Source: Hyphomicrobiales bacterium
GTDB taxonomy: Bacteria; Pseudomonadota; Alphaproteobacteria; Rhizobiales; NORP267
DNA length: 64,000 nucleotides
Assembly: GCA_021775855.1 (NCBI GenBank)
Contig: JAJFGZ010000047.1
Span: forward strand, 90,652 to 154,651
Direction of reading: 5' to 3'
Below the pieces are notes generated by a model that made no database searches, was not told the DNA's origin, and saw nothing but the letters and a program-made list of their open reading frames with translations. This document shows, piece after piece, positions 39,149-47,313 of this stretch. Position 1 is the first letter of the stretch. Each line of letters starts with the position of its first letter. The translations under genes and the position numbers were made by a program.

Positions 39149-41880
39149 GACGCCGCTCCGATTTTTCTGACGCCTACCCGCACGATGTCCGATCCGGACC
39201 CGGTAGCGTCGGTATGCTTCAACGTGATCGGCGTCACCGTATTCATGCTCGGGACATCAAAATCTTTTGCAAACGGGGTTTTCCAGTGATCGAACTGGGC
39301 GATCATCAGGAGTGTGTCGGGGCGGATGCCTTCGCGCAGGACGGCTCGGCCGCTGGTTGCCCGGAGCTCCGAGCACACTTCGATCCGGTCGCCATCAGCG
39401 ATCCCGAGGCTCTCCGCCCTGCCCCGGTTAATTATCACACCGTCATGCCCCGCAATATTGCTTCCGGTTTCGCTGGCGATCTGGATTGCGGCGTTGCCGC
39501 CCCAGGCATATTGCATACTGCGTGATGTCAGCAGCCAGAACCGGTCCTTGGCGTCCGGTTCGGCTTTATCCTCGTCTTCGAGCCAGAGGCCGGGGAAATC
39601 CTTCCATTTGGGCAGCGCCTGGTATTCCTTCAACTGTTCGTCCCACCAGGTGATACCGCGCTCGTGGAGCCGGTTGGCCAGTTCCCCACCGATGCGATAC
39701 AGACGCTCCTGATAGGGCAATTCGAACCGCAACCCCAGAGCCTTCATTTTTGGATACAGGTACCATTTGGTTTGAGGGAAAGGCGCGACCCGGACGCCGT
39801 TTTCCCGGTACCAGTCGAGACCGTCGCTTTCCGCGCCGTCCGTCAAATCGCTGCTGGCGGCGCGGCAAACTGCATCCCAAATGTCCGGCGCGTCGTGGGC
39901 CTGATCCACATCCAGACTGAAATCATACCCGTCGCCCGAAAGCTTGACCCCAACCGCCCCGCTGTTGATCCGCGCGTTGTACGATTCCAGCAAGCCGGTG
40001 CGCTTGGCGAGCGTGGTGGCGATATCGGTAAAGTCGCGTGCCTCACCCTTGGCCTTAATGATAGCCGGGCGCAGGGCATACCCCTGGTAGCGCCAAAATT
40101 GTTCGATAAACTTGGTGCCGCCGATCCGGATCAGCTGGGTGCTTTCGATATCGACGCAATCCGGCAGCAGGATATCGGCCATGTGATTGGATTCGTCCAT
40201 CGTATAGGCGAACGCCACCATAAACGGAAATTTTGACATTTTTTCAGCAACGCCGGGTGCATCCCAACTCGAAATGGCCGGGTTGCTGCGATACAGAAAC
40301 CAGACGTCCGGCAAGGTCGGGCGCGGCAAATGTTCGGGCGGGTCGTCCTGGAACAGCCATCCGAGATGGGTCGGCCCCAGCGCCTGGCTCCAGGGTGTAT
40401 CGCCAGCGAGCGGCACCAAGGTATCGTATGCATTGCGGATTTTTGGCTTTGCCCGCCAGTTTTTAGCGTCGGTCGGGTTGAACGGATAGGCCATCAATCC
40501 GTCGGGTCCCGGCACCACGCTCTCGATACGATCGTCGATCGGCTTGTTGAGCCGCACGGCGGTTCCGAGCAACCCGCCCGGAACTTCGAGGGACCCCACA
40601 AGCGTGCACAACACCGTGCGCGCCCAGCAGCATTCGAACCCGCCCCACCCGTTATTGACGGTTTTCCCGAGCGTGATCGCAACCGGGCGGAACGGCAAAG
40701 TTTCGCCTTCGATCTCGACGGTTTCCCCGATACAGGCGTGATCGACGAAATCCAGCGCCACCTGGCGGATGGTGGCCGCTTCCACGTCGCAAATATCGGC
40801 CGCCCAGTCCGGGGTGTAATCCTCCACATGATCGCGCAGATGCGCGAACGCTGTCTGCACTTTGCATTTCTTGTGCCGCCATGTCTGCTCGTCCGGCCCG
40901 ATCTCGATGCCATCCGAGACCCATTCGCCCTCGAGCGCGATGTTGATACCAGCCTTGTCAAACGGCTGGACCTTGCCGGAATCGAGGTCCCCAACCAGTG
41001 GTTTCTTGGACTTGATATCGCGCAAGTAATAGCCGTTCGGTCCAACCAGATACCCGGTCGACGTACTGTCTTTGAGAAATTCAAGATCCAGCATGTCGCG
41101 CGGCACCTCGTGCAGCAGAACATGCAGCATCGCGAACATGAAGGCCGCGTCGGTCTTGGGGCGGATCGGCACCCATTTGTCGGAGCAGGCCGCAGTGATC
41201 GAGAGCGCCGGCTCAACCTGGACCCGTTTTAAGCCATTGACCCGCGCTTCGGCATGGCGCCAGACCCCACATACTCCGCCGGACGCCTCGACATTGTTGC
41301 CAAACGAGACCAGATACTTGGTCATTGGCGTATCCGGCGTGACGATAAAGGCCCGGTGCCAGAGTTCGCCGTACAGGTGTTCGGAATGGTAACATTTGAC
41401 CCCCTGCCCGCTGCCAAGTCCAAAATCGATTGGACCCCAAGCAGCCAGGAAGGCCGGGAAAGTTCCCATATAGGATTGCGGGGTGCCGCCACCGCCAAAA
41501 CTCGCCGCGACACGCGGAAAACCGGATTCGTCGAGCAACCCGGTTGCCCGGATTTCGCCAAGTCGGCCCGAAATTTCATCGAGCGCCTCGTCCCAGGAAA
41601 TCGGCACAAAACCCGGATCCTGATCACGCCCCTTTTTCGGATTGGTGCGCCGCATGGGCGTCAATACCCGGTGCGGGTTATAGGCCTTCTGGATGAGGCC
41701 ATAGGCCTTGACGCAGATCTTGCCTGCACCGGGGTGGATTTCGGCAGCTTCCAGATTGGGTTCGACACCAACTGCAACCCCGTCCTCGACCCTGACTTTA
41801 AGTAAATCGGGACCGGCAACGCACTGATAACAATAGGTCGGAACCGTCTCTGTTTTGTGCGGGTCGGGCATGTTGCTCAC
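39145..41880 (-). CDS. Molybdopterin oxidoreductase large subunit, probable phenylacetyl-CoA:acceptor oxidoreductase (PadB-like)
   Basis: 911-aa DMSO-reductase-family catalytic subunit without a signal peptide. The N-terminal cluster motif is incomplete: Cys17, Cys20 and Cys56 are present, but the expected third cysteine at position 24 is proline. The molybdopterin segments are FASFGGGGTPQSYMG-like in the first third, WDEALDEI, and GDRIEVCSELRATSGRAV in the C-terminal domain. The complex with a 4-cluster FeS protein and an NrfD-type anchor, in a benzoyl-CoA cluster, best fits PadB, which oxidises phenylacetyl-CoA to phenylglyoxylate. The substrate assignment rests on context; other CoA-ester or aromatic substrates are possible. 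Confidence 0.7.
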   Translation of the reverse strand: MSNMPDPHKTETVPTYCYQCVAGPDLLKVRVEDGVAVGVEPNLEAAEIHPGAGKICVKAYGLIQKAYNPHRVLTPMRRTNPKKGRDQDPGFVPISWDEALDEISGRLGEIRATGLLDESGFPRVAASFGGGGTPQSYMGTFPAFLAAWGPIDFGLGSGQGVKCYHSEHLYGELWHRAFIVTPDTPMTKYLVSFGNNVEASGGVCGVWRHAEARVNGLKRVQVEPALSITAACSDKWVPIRPKTDAAFMFAMLHVLLHEVPRDMLDLEFLKDSTSTGYLVGPNGYYLRDIKSKKPLVGDLDSGKVQPFDKAGINIALEGEWVSDGIEIGPDEQTWRHKKCKVQTAFAHLRDHVEDYTPDWAADICDVEAATIRQVALDFVDHACIGETVEIEGETLPFRPVAITLGKTVNNGWGGFECCWARTVLCTLVGSLEVPGGLLGTAVRLNKPIDDRIESVVPGPDGLMAYPFNPTDAKNWRAKPKIRNAYDTLVPLAGDTPWSQALGPTHLGWLFQDDPPEHLPRPTLPDVWFLYRSNPAISSWDAPGVAEKMSKFPFMVAFAYTMDESNHMADILLPDCVDIESTQLIRIGGTKFIEQFWRYQGYALRPAIIKAKGEARDFTDIATTLAKRTGLLESYNARINSGAVGVKLSGDGYDFSLDVDQAHDAPDIWDAVCRAASSDLTDGAESDGLDWYRENGVRVAPFPQTKWYLYPKMKALGLRFELPYQERLYRIGGELANRLHERGITWWDEQLKEYQALPKWKDFPGLWLEDEDKAEPDAKDRFWLLTSRSMQYAWGGNAAIQIASETGSNIAGHDGVIINRGRAESLGIADGDRIEVCSELRATSGRAVLREGIRPDTLLMIAQFDHWKTPFAKDFDVPSMNTVTPITLKHTDATGSGSDIVRVGVRKIGAAS

Positions 41881-42299
41881 CCGCCTGAAAAGGCTTCCGC
41901 CTTTTTCTTCAACCGCGCCAATGTCTGCTCGACATCAATCACAAAGCGGTCGTGGCGGCCCGAGGTAATTTTGTCGCCAGCCGCATCGACCGCTGTCACG
42001 TCAAATGAAACAGCCCGACCGTCAATGGCTGATATTTCCACTATGATCTCAGCCCACATGCCAAGTAGCGTCGGCGCAAGATGTTTGACATTTACCTGGG
42101 TTCCGAGCGAATCCTCACCCTCATCCAAATGGGTCCCAAGGAAATCGCGGCACGTGGTCTCGATATCCGCGATCATCGCGGGCGTCGCATAAACCCGCGC
42201 GCCGTCATTCCCGTCGCCAGACAGAAAGTCAATCGTGCGCGCTGTATCTACGTCGAACCTGCGGGTTGTTGTGAGGCCTGTTTGAAGCGTGTCTTTCAC
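41877..42299 (-). CDS. Hot-dog fold acyl-CoA thioesterase-like protein
   Basis: 140-aa protein of the hot-dog/FlK-like thioesterase group: VYATPAMIADIETTCRDFLGTHL, DSLGTQVNVKHLAPTLLG, and VSFDVTAVDAAGDKITSGRHDRFVID. The start is GTG 42299 with AAAGGAG ten bases upstream. It is the first gene of the operon and overlaps the molybdoenzyme gene by 4 bases. A thioesterase would fit the step that frees phenylglyoxylate from its CoA ester; this assignment is inference. Confidence 0.78.
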   Translation of the reverse strand: MKDTLQTGLTTTRRFDVDTARTIDFLSGDGNDGARVYATPAMIADIETTCRDFLGTHLDEGEDSLGTQVNVKHLAPTLLGMWAEIIVEISAIDGRAVSFDVTAVDAAGDKITSGRHDRFVIDVEQTLARLKKKAEAFSGG

Positions 42300-42652
42300 C
42301 TGTCCGGCACTCCTTTGAAAACCACCAACGAACCGGGTCCGCTGATTTCTTTTATAAAACCATATTCACGTACGATAATACTATTAATAAGATTATTCCA
42401 GGTAAAATTACGGGACCTGACTGCGACATATTCGCGTAGGGTGGTTTCCGGAGAGCACCACGCGGGACACATCATTGAGAGAAAATTCGGTGTTGGGGCA
42501 CCCATCCCGCTATCGTTCCATGGTCAAAACTTGACCAACCTGGGAAATTAGTACCAGAATACCAGATAAAGCCTTTCGGTCGGCGCATAGAACTGGGCGA
42601 TGGGGATCATCTTCACGCGCCGGAATTGATTTTCAATACACGGGCAGGCCTG
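42300..42652. other. 353-bp divergent promoter region
   Basis: No gene seen. It separates the leftward thioesterase/PadBCD-like operon from the rightward GNAT-Rrf2-badH-badI operon. An AT-rich block at about 42355-42415 carries the near-palindrome at 42363-42380. The remainder toward 42650 shows nothing I can name. Confidence 0.7.
42363..42380. promoter_or_regulatory. Candidate shared operator, padBCD-like/badLM side
   Basis: TATTCACGTACGATAATA matches the perfect palindrome at 37361-37378 in 16 of 18 positions; only two bases in the left arm differ. It lies 64 bases from the thioesterase start and 273 from the GNAT start, so it most directly serves the leftward operon. Confidence 0.7.
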
Positions 42653-43132
42653 ATGACAGTCGAAGATTTGACGGAAGACATGCAGCCAATTGCAATCCGA
42701 CCGGCTGAAAAAGCAGATTTGACGCACGTCGTCATGCTGGACGAAAAGGTCACAGGCATCGGCAAGAGCGACTATATTTTCGATCTATTTGAGCGATACC
42801 AGACCCGGCGGCCCGACGAGCGCTTTTTCTACGTCGCAGAGAACCTCACCCCCACACCCAGGAAGATCGTCGGTTTCATCATCGGTGAAATCCGCGCCTG
42901 GGAATTCGGATCTGAGCCGTGTGGCTGGGTGTTTGCAATTTCTGTCGATCACGATTTGCGCGAAAGCGGCACCGGCGCCGCCCTGCTGGATCGTCTGTCC
43001 GAGAGTTTTCGCGATGCCGGGGTCAATCGCCTGCGCACAATGATTTCCCGCAAGAACCATCTACTGATGTCGTTTTTCCGCAGCCGGGGGCTGATGGCGG
43101 GGCCCTATATCCAGCTCGAAAAGGATCTGTAA
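42653..43132 (+). CDS. GNAT-family acetyltransferase, BadL-like paralogue 3
   Basis: 159-aa GNAT from ATG 42653 (GGGCAGG upstream; an upstream TTG is in frame). It carries RPAEKADLTHVVMLDEKVTG (16-35), aligning with the paralogues at 36278 and 36839, then VDHDLRESGTGAALLDRL as acetyl-CoA loop and SFFRSRGLMAGPYIQLE. It directly precedes the Rrf2-type regulator gene. In Rhodopseudomonas palustris the GNAT BadL makes acetamidobenzoates that relieve repression by the Rrf2 protein BadM; position and pairing here suggest the same relation. Confidence 0.83.
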   Translation: MTVEDLTEDMQPIAIRPAEKADLTHVVMLDEKVTGIGKSDYIFDLFERYQTRRPDERFFYVAENLTPTPRKIVGFIIGEIRAWEFGSEPCGWVFAISVDHDLRESGTGAALLDRLSESFRDAGVNRLRTMISRKNHLLMSFFRSRGLMAGPYIQLEKDL

Positions 43133-43162
43133 TGTCCTCAAATCTTCTCAACCGGACATAAT

Positions 43163-43624
43163 ATGAAACTGCAAACCGCCAGCCGATTAGCAATTTACGC
43201 CGTGCTTGAATTGTCGGCCGACCCGGACCGCCAATTGTCCGCCGCCGGGATCAGCGAAAAGTACGGCCTCTCCACCCACCACCTCTCAAAAGTACTCCAT
43301 ACCCTCGGCCGCGCCGGGCTGGTGCGCTCGGTGCGCGGCGCAGGGGGTGGTTATGCGTTTGTCGGTAACCCCAAGCGAACAACATTGCTGGACGTGATCG
43401 AATTGTTCGAGACCCTGGATGAAACCCAGAGCGCGACCCACGACCCTGGCCTGGCGACAGATGCCGGCCAGGCCCTAAAATCGGTCCTTGGTGAGATCGA
43501 TGAAATGACCCGGGCAACCCTCAACTCAATCACCATCTCGACCATGCACATGCTCATGGACCGGAACAGTTCCGGTTTCGGTATGGTTGATCAAGATCAA
43601 GGCCGCACCCCCGGCAACGGATAA
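43163..43624 (+). CDS. badM: Rrf2-family transcriptional regulator, BadM-like
   Basis: 153-aa Rrf2-type winged-helix regulator: LQTASRLAIYAVLELSADP, then YGLSTHHLSKVLHTLGRAGL (recognition helix) and RGAGGGYAF (wing). It has no cysteine at all, so it cannot hold the Fe-S cluster of IscR/NsrR-type members; BadM of R. palustris likewise works without one. Its place upstream of badH and badI and downstream of a GNAT supports a BadM-like repressor of the benzoyl-CoA genes. Target sites are probably the palindromes at 30098, 37361 and 42363. Confidence 0.8.
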   Translation: MKLQTASRLAIYAVLELSADPDRQLSAAGISEKYGLSTHHLSKVLHTLGRAGLVRSVRGAGGGYAFVGNPKRTTLLDVIELFETLDETQSATHDPGLATDAGQALKSVLGEIDEMTRATLNSITISTMHMLMDRNSSGFGMVDQDQGRTPGNG

Positions 43625-43706
43625 GCTGCCCACCTGAAACACCTGGTCCATGCGGATCGCTATATGTGGGCACGAATAAAATTCTCCATAAATGAAAGGC
43701 AACGAT

Positions 43707-44474
43707 ATGCGTGGGCTAGACGGAAAAACAGTGATCGTGACGGGCGGTGGAGGAGGCATCGGTGGCGCGACCTGCAAACGTTTTGGCGAAGCCGGCGCGA
43801 AGGTTGCGGTCTTCGATATAAACCTGGAAGCAAGTGAAAAAATCGCGAAGGACATAACCGGCTCCGGTGGAGAAGCGGCTGCATTTACCTGCGACATTAC
43901 AGATCAGGATGCCTGCGTTCAGACCGTAGCCGACGCTACCAAGACCCTCGGCCCGGTTGATATCCTGGTCAACAATGCGGGATGGGATGTCTTTCGTCCG
44001 TTCATCAAGACGGACGCGGATTTGTGGCAAAAACTGATCGCCATCAACCTAACCGGCGCGCTCAACATGCATTTCGCCGTTTTGCCGGGAATGATCGAAC
44101 AACGCGCCGGACGGATCATCAATATATCTTCCGACGCTGCTCGTGTCGGGTCCTCGGGTGAAGCCGTATACGCCGCCTGCAAGGGCGGGCTCGTGGCCTT
44201 CTCCAAAACCATCGCGCGCGAACATGCCCGCCAGAATATCACGGTCAACGTGGTCTGCCCCGGTCCTACCGAAACTGCTTTGTTCGAGGGCTACAAGGAG
44301 GGCGCCGGCAACCCGGAAAAACTGGTCCAGGCCTTCGAGCGTGCCATCCCCCTTGGCCGCATTGGCAACGTCGAGGATCTGCCAGGCGCCGTGCTGTTTT
44401 TCGCAAGCGATGACGCCGGCTACATCACCGGACAGGTGCTCAGTGTGTCCGGCGGACTAACAATGAACGGTTGA
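43707..44474 (+). CDS. badH: 2-hydroxycyclohexanecarboxyl-CoA dehydrogenase
   Basis: SDR enzyme of 255 aa that oxidises 2-hydroxycyclohexanecarboxyl-CoA to the 2-keto ester with NAD. The nucleotide motif TGGGGGIGGATC is at the N-terminus, followed by NNAGWD, the serine of INISSDAARVGSSGEA, and the YAACK active site. The N-terminus MRGLDGKTVIVTGGGGGIGG agrees with BadH of R. palustris from memory. ATG 43707 is preferred over 43692 by the AAAGG site. badI follows after 12 bases. Confidence 0.9.
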   Translation: MRGLDGKTVIVTGGGGGIGGATCKRFGEAGAKVAVFDINLEASEKIAKDITGSGGEAAAFTCDITDQDACVQTVADATKTLGPVDILVNNAGWDVFRPFIKTDADLWQKLIAINLTGALNMHFAVLPGMIEQRAGRIINISSDAARVGSSGEAVYAACKGGLVAFSKTIAREHARQNITVNVVCPGPTETALFEGYKEGAGNPEKLVQAFERAIPLGRIGNVEDLPGAVLFFASDDAGYITGQVLSVSGGLTMNG

Positions 44475-44486
44475 GGAACGAAAGCC

Positions 44487-45269
44487 ATGGATTACCAGGA
44501 TATTCTCTTTGAAGTACGCGACGGTGCGGCGTGGATCACCATCAACCGCCCCGACAAAATGAACGCCTTTCGCGGCCAGACCTGTGATGAGTTGATCAAC
44601 GCCATCAATAAGGCCGGGTATGACGATTCCATCGGCGTTATTGTGCTTGCGGGCGCTGGCGACCGGGCGTTTTGCACTGGCGGCGATCAATCCTCCCACG
44701 AGGGCCAATATGACGGCCGTGGTACAATCGGCCTCCCCATGGAAGAACTCCACAGCGTGATCCGCGATGTCCCCAAGCCCGTGATTGCCCGGGTCCAGGG
44801 ATACGCTGTCGGCGGCGGCAACGTGTTATGCACCATCTGCGATTTCACCATCGCCTCTGAAAAGGCGGTCTTCGCCCAGGCTGGTCCCAAGGTCGGGTCT
44901 GTCGACCCGGGTTTCGGTACCGCTTTCCTGTCGCGCGTTGTCGGGGAAAAAAAGGCCCGCGAAATCTGGTACCTGTGCCGCCGCTATTCGGCCGAGGAAG
45001 CACTCGCCATGGGGCTCGTCAATACAGTTGTCCCAGCTGACCAGCTCGACGCCGAAGTTGAGAAATGGTGCGCCGAGATCATGGAGAAGAGCCCGACCGC
45101 GATTGCCATCGCCAAGCGCTCGTTCAACATGGACACCGAACACCAGCGTGGCATCGCCGGCATGGGCATGTACGCCCTCAAGCTCTATTACGAAACCGAA
45201 GAATCTAAGGAAGGCGTCAAAGCCTTTCAGGAAAAGCGCAAACCTGATTTCCGCCAATTCGCGAAATAA
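44487..45269 (+). CDS. badI: 2-ketocyclohexanecarboxyl-CoA hydrolase
   Basis: Crotonase-superfamily ring-cleaving hydrolase (260 aa) that opens 2-ketocyclohexanecarboxyl-CoA to pimelyl-CoA. Long stretches agree with BadI of R. palustris: INRPDKMNAFRG, AFCTGGDQSSHEGQYDGRGT, GLPMEELHSVIRDVPKPVIA, and KRSFNMDTEHQRGIAGMGMY. It closes the GNAT-badM-badH-badI unit. Its presence shows that the cell uses the cyclohexanecarboxyl-CoA type of lower benzoate pathway. Confidence 0.94.
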   Translation: MDYQDILFEVRDGAAWITINRPDKMNAFRGQTCDELINAINKAGYDDSIGVIVLAGAGDRAFCTGGDQSSHEGQYDGRGTIGLPMEELHSVIRDVPKPVIARVQGYAVGGGNVLCTICDFTIASEKAVFAQAGPKVGSVDPGFGTAFLSRVVGEKKAREIWYLCRRYSAEEALAMGLVNTVVPADQLDAEVEKWCAEIMEKSPTAIAIAKRSFNMDTEHQRGIAGMGMYALKLYYETEESKEGVKAFQEKRKPDFRQFAK

Positions 45270-45308
45270 GGTTCAATCCGAGGGAGCTTTCGCCCGGCAA
45301 GACGCGGC

Positions 45309-46616
45309 CTAACAATCCAGGGTCGTGTCGCGCTCCCACTGGGTCAGGTGTTGGGAATACTGATTCCAGTCGTTGGTCTTCAGCTTGATATAGGCCTTTG
45401 AAAACTCATCCCCCAGTGCGGCGCACAGCACCTTGTCCTTGGCGAACAGGCGGATTGCATCGATCAGGTAGAGCGGTAGTTTCTTGGCGCCGCGCACCTT
45501 GTGGCCCTCGGCATACATGTCGATATCGAGCCGCTTGCCGGGGTCAGCCTTTTTCTCTAGACCATCCAGTCCAGCAGCCAGGAAGCCTGCCATCAACAGA
45601 TAGGGATTTGCGGCGCCATCGGCGAGGCGGAACTCAAACCGGCCTTCGTCCGGAACGCGCACCATGTGGGTGCGGTTGTTGCCGCCATAGGTGATCGTGT
45701 CGGGCGCCCAGGTCGCACCGGATGTGGTCACCGGCGCGTTGATGCGCTTATACGAATTGACCGTCGGATTAGTAATCGCAGCTAAGCCTTCGGCGTGCGC
45801 CATGACCCCACCAAGGAATTGGTAGCCCATTTCCGAAATCCCCAACTCTCCGTTCGGATCATGGGTCAGGCAAGTATTCTCGTCCAAGCTCCATAGCGAA
45901 GCATGGACGTGACAGCCATTACCGGTCAGGTGGCCGAAGGGTTTTGGCATAAAGGTCGCGCGCAGCCCGTGTTTTTCGGCAATCGATTTCACCATGAAGC
46001 GGAAAAAGCAAAGCTGGTCCGCCGTCTTCAGACATTCATAGAAATCCCAGTTGATCTCAAACTGCCCGTTGGCGTCCTCGTGATCGTTTTGATACGGCCC
46101 CCAGCCCAGTTCGATCATGGTCGTGCAGATCTCGGAAATGACATCGTACCGGCGCATCAGAGCGGATTGATCGTAGCAGGGCTTTTCCTGTGTATCGCGC
46201 TCGTCGGAAATCGCCGTGCCGTCTTCGTTGATCAGATGGAATTCAGGCTCGACACCGGCCTTCATGACAAAGCCCTGCTTGGTGGCCTCTGCGATCACCG
46301 ATTGCAGGACATTGCGCGGCGCCTGCGCTACCTTTTGGCCTTCCATGTAGAGGTCACCCGGAATCCAGGCCAGTTCCGGCTTCCAGGGCAGCTGGATGAC
46401 CGCGTCCGCGTCTGGAATTGCAAACATGTCCGGGTGCGCTGGTGTCATGTCGAGCCAGGCGGCGAACCCCGCAAATCCGGCACCGGATTTCTGCATACCT
46501 GAAATCGCGCTAGCAGGAACCAGCTTCGAACGCTGGGTCCCGAACAGATCGGTGAAATTCATCAGGAAAAATTTGACGCCGTTATCTTCCGCATATTTCG
46601 CCAGATCGGTTGCCAT
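45309..46616 (-). CDS. glnT: GlnT-type glutamine synthetase (or gamma-glutamylmethylamide synthetase)
   Basis: 435-aa glutamine-synthetase-family ligase closely like rhizobial GlnT: TDLFGTQRSKLVPASAI, AGFAGFAAWLDMTPAHPD, GVEPEFHLI, YQNDHEDANGQFEINWDF, and TNPTVNSYKRINAPVTTSGA. The residues for ATP, metal and glutamate binding are present. GlnT-type enzymes make glutamine, and a close branch makes gamma-glutamylmethylamide, so the amine substrate is open. It has its own GGAGAG site and faces the badI gene tail-to-tail. Confidence 0.9.
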   Translation of the reverse strand: MATDLAKYAEDNGVKFFLMNFTDLFGTQRSKLVPASAISGMQKSGAGFAGFAAWLDMTPAHPDMFAIPDADAVIQLPWKPELAWIPGDLYMEGQKVAQAPRNVLQSVIAEATKQGFVMKAGVEPEFHLINEDGTAISDERDTQEKPCYDQSALMRRYDVISEICTTMIELGWGPYQNDHEDANGQFEINWDFYECLKTADQLCFFRFMVKSIAEKHGLRATFMPKPFGHLTGNGCHVHASLWSLDENTCLTHDPNGELGISEMGYQFLGGVMAHAEGLAAITNPTVNSYKRINAPVTTSGATWAPDTITYGGNNRTHMVRVPDEGRFEFRLADGAANPYLLMAGFLAAGLDGLEKKADPGKRLDIDMYAEGHKVRGAKKLPLYLIDAIRLFAKDKVLCAALGDEFSKAYIKLKTNDWNQYSQHLTQWERDTTLDC

Positions 46617-46661
46617 TCTTGCTCTCCATTTTTACACACAGACTTGCAGCATATTCTTTTT

Positions 46662-46685
46662 CCGGGACCATTACTGCGTTCCCGG
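46662..46685. other. Short inverted repeat upstream of glnT
   Basis: CCGGGA and TCCCGG arms around a 12-base loop, about 46 bases before the glnT start. There is no T-run in the right direction for a terminator; it may sit in the glnT leader or mark an operator. Confidence 0.25.
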
Positions 46686-46716
46686 TATCTAGCTCCAACG
46701 ATAATATCTCTTGAAA

Positions 46717-47235
46717 TTAATTCCCCAGGCTGGAATTCGACAATTGCAGAAAATTGCTCCCCGGGGCCGCAACAAATACCGCCTGATCGCGATCAATTAT
46801 GCCGCCCTCCGTATCAAAGTCCGCCCAGCGGCGGTCGAAATCAACGACGCCAACCAACCAACCATCCTTGAAGAATCCGATCTCGGTGAGGTTTCCGGCA
46901 TCCGCCATTTCGGCGCGCTCTTCGTTGCTCCAATGCCAGCCAAACGGACAATTCTGGCTCGCAATGGGAGTTTCACTTCCCTGGGATATCCGCACCTGGT
47001 CCCACTCAAAATTGGCCTGGAATTCAAGCGGGTAACCAATCCCAACGCCAGACACAACTTCGTTGGCCCAGTCTTGCAGCGCAGTGCTGAGGTCCGAACG
47101 CGTACTGCAAATCCCACTCACACTCCAACCATGCCAGCTCGCTGCAAGAACCGTAAAACCAATCGTAGCTGCAATAATGGGTTTGGCAGGAACTGAAGAA
47201 AATGCGTCGCGAATACCCATTTCGATCTCATGCAT
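46717..47235 (-). CDS. Hypothetical membrane-anchored protein
   Basis: 172-aa protein of unknown function with one N-terminal hydrophobic segment (KPIIAATIGFTVLAASWHGW) that could be a signal anchor. The rest is polar and tryptophan-rich: ANFEWDQVRISQ, FGWHWSNEERAEM, and FFKDGWLVGVVDFDRRW. The sequence composition is protein-like and no other frame competes, but no ribosome site is obvious; ATG 47220 is an alternative start. It lies downstream of the amt unit, separated from it by a terminator. Confidence 0.5.
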   Translation of the reverse strand: MHEIEMGIRDAFSSVPAKPIIAATIGFTVLAASWHGWSVSGICSTRSDLSTALQDWANEVVSGVGIGYPLEFQANFEWDQVRISQGSETPIASQNCPFGWHWSNEERAEMADAGNLTEIGFFKDGWLVGVVDFDRRWADFDTEGGIIDRDQAVFVAAPGSNFLQLSNSSLGN

Positions 47236-47263
47236 TTTGTAAACTGAATATTGCTTGTAAACG

Positions 47264-47300
47264 AAAGATGCCGGCCACGGAACGCGCAGCCGGCATCTTT
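47264..47300. terminator. Intrinsic terminator after the amt unit
   Basis: Twelve-base perfect arms AAAGATGCCGGC and GCCGGCATCTTT around a 13-base loop. On the minus strand it follows the stop of the 72-aa gene by 14 bases and is trailed by TTTCGTTT. It also has a T-rich tail on the plus strand (TTTTATTTTTG), so it could work in both directions. Confidence 0.85.
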
Positions 47301-47313
47301 TATTTTTGTCGGA

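Noticed and set aside
43640..43700. Possible copy of the aromatic operator before badH
   Set aside because: Only about 6 of 10 bases of one half-site (CACGAATAAA) agree; badH is likely read from the GNAT-badM promoter.
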